From: Cotesia glomerata
Lineage: Eukaryota > Arthropoda > Insecta > Hymenoptera > Braconidae
NCBI RefSeq assembly: GCF_020080835.1
Contig: NC_058160.1
Coordinates: forward strand, 29,065,152-29,129,151
DNA: 64,000 nucleotides
Direction: 5' to 3'
Below, in pieces: positions 24,901-35,152 of this stretch. The notes under the pieces were generated by a model. The model was not told the DNA's origin. It saw nothing but the letters and a program-made list of their open reading frames with translations, and did not search any database. The translations under genes were made by a program, and so were the position numbers. How positions within the stretch are numbered: the stretch's first letter is position 1; each line of letters opens with the position of its first letter.

Positions 24901-25927
24901 TTTTGGAGGAGTTATTAATAGTTTTTTGGTTCTGTAAATTTTTACGGTCACATTTGTCCATTAAATTATTTTTAATTGATCCTGTGACAGCACTAGTATT
25001 TTTTAAATTTATTTAAAAAGTCCCCAAACTATTAGTGTGATTATAAAAAAATCATTGATCCAAAATTATAACAAACTCCCTGCTGATATGAAAACTATAG
25101 ACTGTAGTAAAAAATTGTTAAAAAAAAAGTCAAGTTACTGGATAAGAAACCTTAATGGTTTACATGCTGAAAAAATGTAATGGAAAATGCGAGTATTTGA
25201 TTGGATATTTCTTTTTCTGATAATTATTTATAATTTCGTATTTCTTTCTCTATAAATTTATTACTTTTTGTACTTATTATCTCTTTGCAATGTATTATCG
25301 ACAAATATTTTGTAAAAAGTATATGTATTATAAAATTGTTATTTTTGTACTGGTTCTATACACAGGTGTCTTTACACCTCGATAGAATTCCTTACCAGAT
25401 AAATAAATAAATTTTCTTATTCATAATTCATAAATCTCGGCAGTCGCATAGTGACTGCAGGTTGCTAGTTTATTTACTATATTATTTTTTTTCTAATTAT
25501 TTAAGATGGATTCTCGATCGCGGAGAGTTATTACCCATGGAACAATTGGATACCAGTAATTTAACAACAATTATCGATAGTGAAGATCAAAATCCACAGG
25601 TTGTATTCTCGCCGAATATCAAATACGTGGCTTCTGAAGGCATTAAAAAATATCCGTAAGTTTTAAATTATTTTTTTTTAAGCCTTTTTTATAATGAAGA
25701 TTTTTATAATTAAAAATGTTTTATTTTATTTTAGGTACATTGACACTCAATCAAATAAAAAATTAAATGCTTCAACGGCGTTTCAATTACTAGTGAGACC
25801 TGGATCTTACACGATGGGTTCAGACAAACAGCACGGAGCAGACGGAGTTGAACCTATGGAATGGGCTACTAAAGAAGCTGGTGCCACAGTTATCATAGCT
25901 CTTCTTATTAATCTCGATGAGTTTTAA
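15989..25927 (+). CDS. Neurl4: Neuralized-like protein 4 (NEURL4/bluestreak), 8 coding exons
   Basis: Exons: 15989-16135, 16288-16515, 17790-19234, 19316-19509, 20717-21006, 21100-23765, 25506-25655, 25735-25927. All phases agree, giving 1770 aa. Six neuralized homology repeats (NHR) lie at about residues 2-165, 225-380, 422-580, 607-768, 809-960 and 1044-1200. Each has the F-H-x-x-x-G start and a V(N/D)G-x-D-x-G-x-A-A-type block; NHR1 has INGVSQGLAA. A low-complexity Asn/Ser linker (about 1295-1535) follows. A Cys-containing region (CYCNSCYK near 1580), the KWHVAYYGTRLDSIRWILDRGEL junction and the ending WATKEAGATVIIALLI match the vertebrate C-terminus. Vertebrate NEURL4 is a centriolar partner of HERC2 and CP110; NHRs are protein-binding folds. 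The start is the least certain part, because the ATG lies at the edge of NHR1 and an upstream coding exon could exist. Introns 2, 4 and 6 hold repeats. Confidence 0.93.
16600..17745 (+). mobile_element. Helitron-like hairpin-array element in Neurl4 intron 2
   Basis: It begins within the family's subterminal block ('atcattctcaccgatagtca') and ends with 'gttcacaagtcg', 'cagtcacatagctag', a shortened version of the 3' hairpin. Three hairpin units have left arms near 16737, 16980 and 17484. A separate MITE (17236-17475) has inserted between the second and third units. Confidence 0.75.
17236..17475. repeat. MITE, TIR 'tctaattagcaaattgtcta', nested in the Helitron-like copy
   Basis: The left end 'tctaattagcaaattgtcta' plus 'actcc' is matched on the right by its reverse complement ('ggagttagacaaattgctaa' plus 'ttaga'). 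The inverted ends are about 25-28 bp and the element is about 240 bp with no ORF. Only one copy is seen in the window. Confidence 0.8.
19676..20565. repeat. Copies of the 'tttacaagtgggrtc' MITE in Neurl4 intron 4
   Basis: Two related copies, about 19676-20038 and 20098-20565, share the blocks 'gattctgcttg', 'aaagatttcgatag', 'ttttggataaaattt', 'atatcaataaaatca' and 'aaatttcgttcaaaaa'. Inverted ends are present ('tatttacaagtgggatctct' at 20103; 'gaccccacttgtaaatattt' near 20010). The same family fills the last PIG-A intron. Non-coding. Confidence 0.6.
23815..25470 (+). mobile_element. Composite Helitron-like element in Neurl4 intron 6
   Basis: Two hairpin units (left arms near 23910 and 24150) follow a subterminal block. 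At about 24408 the 3'-side sequence 'ttatttaataaagcgaaatt' runs straight into the 5'-side block 'gtggccagtgtatatttata', so two copies are joined. The far right end (25438-25470) has the family's 3' hairpin 'cagtcgcatagtgactg' followed by 'caggttgctag'. The filler between includes a non-LTR remnant. Confidence 0.65.
25040..25420 (+). mobile_element. Non-LTR retrotransposon 3' remnant
   Basis: A short frame near 25055-25181 reads SLIQNYNKLPADMKTIDCSK, then KLLKKKSSYWIRNLNGLH and a stop. It resembles the N-x-LP...F/KK..L C-terminus of CR1/Jockey reverse transcriptases. It is followed by a 3' UTR-like stretch and an (AAAT)-type tail near 25400. The upstream ORF is missing. It sits inside the composite Helitron-like element. 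Confidence 0.45.
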
Positions 25928-28305
25928 TCTATAATACCAATAACTATCTAACTTATTGAGATGATCTAAATTAAAAATCTCTTGATCTTTAATTATCGCT
26001 GGTAAAGTTAATCATCGACACGATTAATTGTCACTATTTTTACACGGCAATTAATAAAAAAAAAATTTGCTTTATTTTGGTTTCATAAAAGATGATTATG
26101 AACATACACATACACTCAATTGTAAAGTTAAATTTAAATATATAACCTTGGATAAGACAACAATGCAATTTTGAAAACACATCTGTGATTATTTTGCTAA
26201 AAAATTATCACTAAAAGTAGGAACATGAACAAAAAAAAATAGCAAAGTAAATATTTGTATTTCTTTGAAAAAGAAATTTTATTTATCTTAATAATCCAAA
26301 ATATATAATATGTACATACATATAAGTATACTTTTGAAAAAAAAAATTAATATAAAAAATCGGTCGATTATTAACTTTGTACGTATTTTTCTGTGATACT
26401 TTTTATTACAGCGCGGATAAATAATTTAATTATAAAAATAAAAAATAAAACAAACGCATTTGCCAAGCGTACTGTGGTCCATTTATACGATATAAAATTT
26501 TTATTTATCATCGTATTAATTATTAATCTATTTTATTTATACTTTGCTTTTTTTATACGAACAAAATTCTTTTTAGTTTTCAAATTATGTAATTTAAAAA
26601 AAAATAGCATCAAGTGCTTCGTACCGCCGTTGCAATGCAACAAAAAAAACTGAGTACATTTATTTTAACTATTTTAATTATAGATTAATCTCATTTCTAG
26701 TCATCTAATTAATTAACTAGTTAATTTAAATAAAATATGTATTACGATAAAGATAAATTCCATTGAAATATATTTTTAAGTATTGTAAAAAGTAATTTAA
26801 TTTTTTTAATATTTTCATTTAATAATTAATGGATTAATTGATAAAAAAAAAATGTAAATTGGCCTGTGGACTAAATGACATTTTTATGAGAAGAAAATGT
26901 GATTAAGCCGCTACTTACGATTAGATAGAATTACTTTTTAATAAAAATATTAAATATTGTCAGTAGATAGAAGGCATATTTAATAAATTATTATTATTAA
27001 TATTAATGTTATTTAAATATTATTAATATTTAGTATTAAATGTTTAATATTAAATATTTAATATTAAATATTAATAATATTATTAATATTATTAAATGAT
27101 TATCCAAAGTCACAATTTAAATGAAAATAAACAGTTACAATCATGTTATAAAAAAAAGCACCGCGTAGAAGCAATTAAATAGGCTGTATGATGCCTTATG
27201 CCTGATTAAGTGCAATTTAAGTACGCTAATTAAAAAATAAATAGTTATAAAAATGCCTAGATGTAATTTATCATTAATTACTTCTATTTCGGACTGTTAA
27301 AATAAAAGAAAAAATTACTCTGGATGCTTGAGTCTCAATAAAAACACCAATTATAAAATTAGTAGCACTAAAAAATTGTGACGATGTTTAAATTAAAATA
27401 TTAATGCAAAAAAAAGTATTTTTTGGAATTTTAATTAGAAAATTTAGGGAATAAATTTCGTTCATGTTAATATTTCATTTTAATTATATATGTTTACCTC
27501 ATACTGTAAAACAATAAAAATAATTTATAAATATTTATTTTGTATTTATTTTAAGGGATTTTTTTTTAATAGAAATTTTTTTTTAATAGAAAAAATGAAA
27601 TATTTTATTCAAACTTTTTACTGTCTTAAAGATATTATTACTGGAATTAAAAAAAAAAAAATATTAAAAACTCTGCTAATGTGTCGTAATTTCCGGCGAG
27701 CCCTCGGAAAAAAAATGCGTCCGCGTGGACAGCAGAACTCCTAGCAGGATTATTTGAAGTGAAAAAAAAAAATAAGTGTTTTAGTTAAGACTTCAAACTA
27801 GGTCTTGAACGAAGGATAAAGGAAAAAAAATGAAAATTGGATTTTTGGTAAAGGTTTTAGAAAAAATTAAAAATTTTTAATAGTTGTAATTGAAAAAAAA
27901 ATCCTTCGTTCAAGACTTTGTAAATTATATCTCGAAGACCTGTCTAAAATTTCATCTAGATCGGTTGAGTAGTTCTCGAGAAATCTTGACCACCGTCTTT
28001 GAAAACATAGTTTTGAGAAAAACGCGTTTAAAGTTTTGCGCTTTGAGCACGAAATTTATATTCGAAATTATTATTCAGATCGATTTGAAACTTTAGGAAA
28101 ATATTCTAGAGATGTTGAAGAATTTAAAAAAAAATTAAAAAAAAAAAAGATTTTTTAAAACCCATGTAACTTCTTAAGGGCAATTTTCTACTCAATAATT
28201 AATTTACAATAAATTATTTAAATTAAATAATTTTATTTATCAAGTGCTCAAATAGTTTTATAAGTGATTAACGAAAATTAATTTCATTTCTATAGATTAA
28301 TTAAT
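25928..28305. other. Intergenic, between convergent Neurl4 and Gbeta
   Basis: No gene was recognised. The sequence is AT-rich, with palindromic AT (27000-27090). At 27780-28110 a more complex repeat-like stretch occurs: 'aggtcttgaacgaaggat' near 27801 is matched inverted by 'atccttcgttcaagact' near 27900, followed by 'atctagatcggttgagtagt'. Such sentences are typical of dispersed insect repeats. Both gene 3' UTRs lie within. Confidence 0.45.
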
Positions 28306-31147
28306 TTAAACCCAAACCCTGACATATTGATCCCATGAGCAGCTGGCTATTGCCATTCCATTTGGAGCTACACTTAAAGAAGTAACTCTATTCTCGTGTC
28401 CGGCTAAAGCTCCTGAAAATTAATAAATAAATCAATAATAATCAATAGTTTTTTAATTTAAATTTTTTTTTAAATTAAATTACCGTTGTATTGGCCTTTC
28501 AATATGTCCCATATATGAATAGAATTATCGTCACTCGCGCAGAAGATATATCTACCGCTCAGAGATAATCCACAAGAAGTATATCCGGGATTAGAGCTTG
28601 GTGGTTTGTATGTAGCGAGTTGTTGGTCGGATCTCAAGTCCCACAGTCGAGCAGTTTTGTCTTCTGATGCTGTTACAAAAGAGTATCCCGAAGGATGAAA
28701 CTATATAAATAAATAAATAAATAGTTAAATTTTTAAAATAAACTCAACATTAAGTTTTTTGAGTAAAAATTATTGATTCTTACACAAACAGAATTTACAT
28801 CAGCTTCATGACCGAAGAAAGTTTGTTTAGCCTTTTCTTCCCTCATGTCCCATAATTTACAAGTTTTGTCAACGGATCCAGTTATGTAACTGTTTCCATC
28901 TGGAGAAAGACTGATACTGACGACATCTCCAGCATGAGCGCAAAAATCTGTTGTCTTCTTACCAGATTCCAATTCCCACATGCATCTTTACAAATTAAAG
29001 ATCGTAATTTTAAGTTGTTATTATTATCTTAAAAATTTTATTAATAATAACTAGCAACCTTGCAGTCACTATGTGACTCTCGTGATTTGTGAACTATAAA
29101 TAAATAAAATTTTGCTTTAATATGTAATTTCTTAAATATTGACTTTTTTAAAGATATAAGCTCATTCTGATGTTACACTCATCAAGAGCTTTCATTTGAG
29201 TACCCACATGCATTTTGATATATTTTTCATATATACATATATATAAAATATATGAAATATATGAAAAATTGATGTGGGTACTCAAATGAAAGCTCTCGAT
29301 GAGTGTAACATCGCGATGAGCTTATTTCTTTAAAAAAGTCAATATTTCACACGATATTTGTTAAAATATACTGTACTTTCTTAAATATTGCCGCTTTTGA
29401 AGATATAAGCTCATTCCGATGTTACACTCATTAAGAGCTTTCATTTGAGTACCCACATGCATTTTGATATATTTTCATATATACATATATATATTATATA
29501 TAAAATATATGAAATATATGAAAAATTGATGTGGGTACTCAAATGAAAGGTCTCGATGAGTGTAACGTCGGGGTGAGCTTATATTTTTAAAAATGTCAAT
29601 AGTTTACAAGATATTTGTAATTGCACTGTACTTTTTTAACTATTGACTTTTTTAAAGATATAAGCTCATTCTGATGTTACACTTATCAAGAGCTTTCATT
29701 TGAATACCCACATGCATTTTTGATATATTTTTCAAATATACATATATATAATATATATAAATAAATGAAAAATTGATGTGGGTACTCAAATGAAAGGTCT
29801 CGATGAATGTAATGTCGGAGTGAGCTTATATCTTTAAAAACATCAATAGTTCACAAGATATTTGTTAAATTACCCTGTACTTTCTTAACTATTGACATTT
29901 TTAAAGATATAAGCTCATTTCGACGTTACACTCATCAAGAGCTTTCATTTGAATACCCACATGCATTTTTGATATATTTTTCATATATACATATATATAT
30001 TATATATAAAATATATGAAATATATGAAAAATTGATGTGGGTACTCAAATGAAAGGTCTCGATGAGTGTAACGTCGGGGTGAGCTTATATCTTTAAAAAT
30101 GTCAATAGTTTACAAGATATTTGTAATTGCACTGTACTTTTTTAACTATTGACATTTTTAAAGATATAAGCTCATTTCGACGTTACACTCATCAAGAGCT
30201 TTCATTTGAATACCCACATGCATTTTTGATATATTTTTCATATATACATATATATGATATATATAAAATATATGAAATATATGAAAAATTGATGTGGGTA
30301 CTCAGATGAAAGCTCTCGATGAGTGTAACACCGCGATGAGTTTATATCTTCAAAAATATCAATAGTTCACAAGATAATTCAAAATTAATTATTATCTTAA
30401 AAATTTTATAAATAATAATAATATAATAAAATAAATACATTTTCATATCTCCAGAGCCAGTAATTATTTTCTGGTCATCCAAGAATCTGCATGAAGATAA
30501 GAAACCCTCGTAACCCAATAACTCCCGGGTTATTTTAGCTGACCCAGTTGCATCACGATTGTTTACGTCATAGACAGTACACATATTATCCATCCCTCCA
30601 CAAGCAACAAAGTTCCCAGAGGGTGCAAATGCGACAGACATCACCCAGGCTGAACGTAGAGGAATTACTTGGACTTTATTTCCGGTCCATGAGTCCCAGA
30701 TGATTAATTTTCCATCTAATGATCCAGTCACACAGTGTCTGTGAATAATTATTATTAATTCAATTACTTTTTTTATTGTCTATCATTAATATTTATTAAT
30801 CAATTAATAAAATAAATATTAATTATCATTAATATTAATTAAAAACTTTTAGACAAAGACCTGCTGTCACCACTGTAATGCACAGAGTTAACTTTGTTTA
30901 TGTGTCCTTTAAGAAGTTTCTTCGTGGATAGTTTTATTTTCGGAGCATCTGCTACTGAAGAGCAAGCTTCTTCCAACGTGGTGTCTTGTTGCTTCTTCTG
31001 ATCTTCCTGTATTAAAAAAAAAAAAAAAAATGTTGTTAGGCACAATTTAATTTAAAAAAAAAATAAAAGAAGAAATACCTGGCATTTTTTTATTAAGTCA
31101 TCCAGCTCTTTTTTCAGTGCGGTTGTCTCCGCGTCGTCTTTACCCAT
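28306..31147 (-). CDS. Gbeta76C: G-protein beta subunit, Gbeta76C-like (visual type), 6 coding exons
   Basis: Minus-strand exons: 31147-31079, 31006-30861, 30738-30439, 28985-28784, 28700-28484, 28412-28306. Phases agree, giving 346 aa, the length of Drosophila Gbeta76C. An N-terminal coiled-coil helix (MGKDDAETTALKKELDDLI) is followed by seven WD repeats ending GH..D/W-D (HCVTGSLDGKLIIWD; FVACGGMDNMCTVYD; IITGSGDM; YITGSVDKTCKLWD; FVTASEDKTARLWD; IFCASDDNSIHIWD; IASCSWDQYVRVWV). The phrases ILKGHINKVNSVH-like and YEGFLSSCRFLDD point to the Gbeta76C rather than the Gbeta13F class. In flies Gbeta76C pairs with Gqalpha and Ggamma30A at photoreceptor membranes. The donor of exon 2 (gtcttt) is weak but gives the conserved GDSRHCVTG. 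Intron 3 is mostly a Helitron-like array. Confidence 0.94.
29051..30372 (-). mobile_element. Helitron-like hairpin-array element, 5 units, in Gbeta intron 3
   Basis: In reverse orientation it starts 'actagcaaccttgcagtcac' (complement of the family's 3' end). Five hairpin units follow at about 245-bp spacing (left arms near 29155, 29403, 29655, 29903 and 30165). The array ends in 'tcacaagataattc' without the usual 5' terminal block, so this copy is truncated at its own 5' end. Confidence 0.8.
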
Positions 31148-31579
31148 TTCTACTCACGTATTTTTGAGTTTATTCTCAACTTTATTTTATTTTTTTTTTT
31201 TTTTAATAACTGATGACCGATTGACAGGTGGAAAAAAACTGTGCTTCGTTATTCTTTAGGAGAATAAGAAGCCGCAGTACCGAGTACTGGCCTAGTAATC
31301 ATATTAAATCAACGTTAAATCTCATTTGTTCGGAATTAACTTCAGCTCTACACTAATTTAATTTGTTATTTTATTATTAAAAATGTCGATATTTTAGTTT
31401 TTGTTCTCACAAATATATCTCTAAAATTATTGAAGGTATATAATGTTACCTTGGCAGAATTAATTGAAACAATAAAATATTTAAAAACACATTTATTTTT
31501 TTTTTATTACGATATAAATATAAAAAAATTATTGCTGGTAGTCATTTTTATAAAATAATTAATTTATGTATTAATTTAT
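31148..31579. promoter_or_regulatory. Gbeta upstream region and Arp8 3' end
   Basis: About 430 bp lie between the Gbeta start and the Arp8 stop on the same strand. A moderately GC-rich patch at 31236-31320 ('ggagaataagaagccgcagt', 'accgagtactggcctag') is the likely Gbeta promoter or 5' UTR. TTTATT at 31575-31580 and 31491 would give AATAAA signals for Arp8. Confidence 0.4.
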
Positions 31580-34500
31580 TCACCACATAAATGGAGCTCT
31601 TTCGCGTAGAACACGAACTCCCATTACTTCCCATTCTGAACGGACGATCCAGAGTTCTTGAGCTGATTCTAGGCAACTTAAAATTGCAGCACCTTTCCAC
31701 GTGGTCATTCCTGAATCCATTTCTTTTGGTTGCGTTATAATATCCAGTTGTTCTGAAAATTTTATTTTTCATTGTTAAAAATGATGAGAATTAATTTAGT
31801 AGATATTTAAGAATTTTTATGACAAATAAATTATTGTAAAGAAAGTTAGAAAAATGCAATTTCTGGGAACAAATTTGTTTGTTAAAAAAACTAGCAACCT
31901 TGCTTTAAAATTTTGCTTTATTAAATAATGACTTTTGTTAAATTGCAATGTACTTTCTTAACTATGGAAATTTTTAAAGATATAAGCTCATCCCGATGTT
32001 ACACTCATCAAGAGCTTTTATTTGACTACCCATATGCATTTTGATATATTTTTCATATATATAGATATATATAATATATATAAAATATATAAAAAATTGA
32101 TATGGGTACTCAAATGAAATGTCTCGATGAGTATAATGTCAGGGTGAGCTTATATATTTAAAAATGTCAATAGTTCACAAGATATTTGTTAAATTGCACT
32201 GTACTTTCTTAACTATTGACTTTTTTAAAGATATAAGCTCATTCCGATGTTACACTCATCAAGAGCTTTCATTTGAGTACCCACATGCATTTTGACATAT
32301 TTTTCATACATACATATATATAATATATATAAATATATGAAAACTTGATGTGGGTACTCAAATGAAATGTCTCGATGAGTATAATGTCAGGGTGAGCTTA
32401 TATATTTAAAAATGTCAATAGTTCACAAGATATTTGTTAAATTGCACTGTACTTTCTTAACTATTGACTTTTTTAAAGATATAAGCTCATTCCGATGTTA
32501 CACTCATCAAGAGCTTTCATTTGAGTACCCACATGCATTTTGACATATTTTTCATACATACATATATATAATATATATAAATATATGAAAAATTGATGTG
32601 GGTACTTAAATGAAAGGTCTTGATGAGTGTAACATCGGGATGAGCTTATGTCTTTAAAAATGTCAATATTTCACGAGATATTTGTTAAATTGCGCTGTAC
32701 TTTCTTAACTATTGACTTTTTTAAAGATATAAGCTCATTCCGATGTTATACTCATCGAAAGCTTTCATTTGAGTACCCACATGCATTTTGATATATTTTT
32801 CATATATATAGATATAAAATATATGAAAAATTGATATGGGTACTCAAATGAAAGGTCTTGACGAGTGTAATGTCGGGATGAGCTTATATCTTTAAAAATA
32901 TCAATAGTTCACGAGATACAAAGTCATTTCTTAATTATGTATCTAGAGATAGAGCATTTTCGAATGCAGCCTAAATACTTTAATACTCACCAGCTCTGTA
33001 CATAAAGGGAATTTGCAGCGATATTCTATTATGAAGCCACATACCGATTCCCTGAAATTTCATTCCAGATCCAACTATCAAAATGCAACTGTACATTTTG
33101 CGTTTTAATTCTTCCGTAGCTATAAAAAAAAACATTGTAGTTAATTAAAGTTAATATTATCGTCCATAGTTATCATAAATAAATTTTTTATCTCAGGAAT
33201 GTGGACAAGTTGTAGTTAATTTTATTTATTCATTTTTTTTTATTAAAACCCAATAGCCCAGAGGACCAATAATTTTAAAACTTTTTTTTAAAAAATAATT
33301 ATCGTTTAAATCAAAATAAGAAACTTACGACAGCGATCTATACTCTGTACAATTGCATGGTCGAGACCTAAAATTTGTTGAGGACCAACGACAAAGTCAC
33401 GAGGAGCGTCAAGATCACGATTTGCTAAGGCCATTGGTGCTGCATCGACAGCATCCACAACTACTTCTTCATCAGCAGCAGCCACAGGAGCAGCTACTTC
33501 TTCTGGTAATTCTAAAGTTTGTTCCAAGTTTTCTTTGATACCTCTTCTCTGCAAATAAAATAAAATTGGTCAACAATTTTATAATTATTATTTCAATAAA
33601 ATTTAATTTTAAATATCTTACACTAGTTTCACGTAAATAATTTTCATCGTGAGGATCTTCGGGGTCTCCTATGTACCGTTTTTGAATATGTACATTATGT
33701 ACTCCAGTTATTTTAAAAAGTTCAGGTTGAAAAAGACTCAGTGGTGCTATCAAACACTCATCACCGACCTAAAAATGATAAAATATTCTTATTATTATTT
33801 TATAATTATATTAAATGAAAATTAAGTTAGCCGTCTTTTAAAAATTTTTTATTGAAAAAAATAAAGAGAAATTTTCATTTGCAAAAAACTTGAAAAACCA
33901 TAAGTGCAATTCTTTAAAAATATTTTTTAGTACTAATTTAATTAATTTTTTTATTTATTTAATTATTTATATAAACAAACCCAACAGCTTAAGCCATTAA
34001 CAGAGTTAATAGTTACAGTGATTAAATATCAAAAAAATTTATAATGTACAACAATATGACTTATAAATAGTACAGTAATTTAATAGATAGATTGCTAAAT
34101 GAGTAGCCTATTGATGTGTTAGCAATTTTAATCCAAAAAAATAATAGTAATTGATAAAAATAAAAAGAGAAAAAAAAATAATAATATTAATAAATAAAAA
34201 AAATTAGAAAAACGGTAGACCCTGAAGGCCATCCGTGCAACTTCCCGCTCATTTCATACCTAGTTGCTTAAAATTGCACTAATGATGTTTTTGAGCTCTC
34301 CGAGCTCAAAGATACTATTTATATGTTATTTTGAGCTCTCTGAGCTTAAAGAGATAACTTTTTATGCTTTTGAGCTCAAAGGTCTGATAGAAGTTTGATA
34401 AAACACAATTTTTCAAATTTTTAAGCCGCAATAACTTTTGAATGAATGAACCGATTTTTACGCAGTTGGCGGCGATCGACGTGGTTTTTTTATGTTAAGA

Positions 34501-35056
34501 GCTGATTAGTTTTTGGAATTGATTGGTAGAGCCGTTTAAAAGCTATTCCAAAAAATGTCGGAGTTATGTTGAAAAAACACTTGTTTCCAAATATTTCGTC
34601 GAGGATATCTCTAGAACCCATCAACCGATTTTTACGTTTTAGGCGGCGATCGACGCAGTTTTTTAAGCTCTAAAAATTATTCTATTTCATCAAAAACGAT
34701 CCGATAAGAAATGTCGAAGTTATGTGAAAAAAACACTTTTTTCGGTTTTCTTTCGTTCACGCTATCTCTCGAACGAATCAACCGATTTTGACCGGATTAG
34801 CGGTGATCGACGTGGTTTTTCAAGGTTAACGGCGGATTAGTTTTTGGAGTTGATCGATCGAGCCGTTTAAAAGTTATTCCAAAAAAAACCACTTTCAAAA
34901 ATGATTTTTTTTGAGATTTTTCAAAATTTCTCAAAATCTATCGGTCCGAATCGGTTCAAATTCTCAGGAAATCTAAGTTTAAGGGAACTCTTTAGAACGC
35001 CGTTTGGTTGGTTCCGATCGGTTTAGTCGTTCAAAAGTTATAAGCGATTCACATAC

Positions 35057-35152
<96 letters not shown>

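Noticed and set aside
26393..28096. Several 68-86 aa frames between Neurl4 and Gbeta
   Set aside because: Lys/Phe/Ile-rich chance frames in AT-rich DNA, with no family resemblance.
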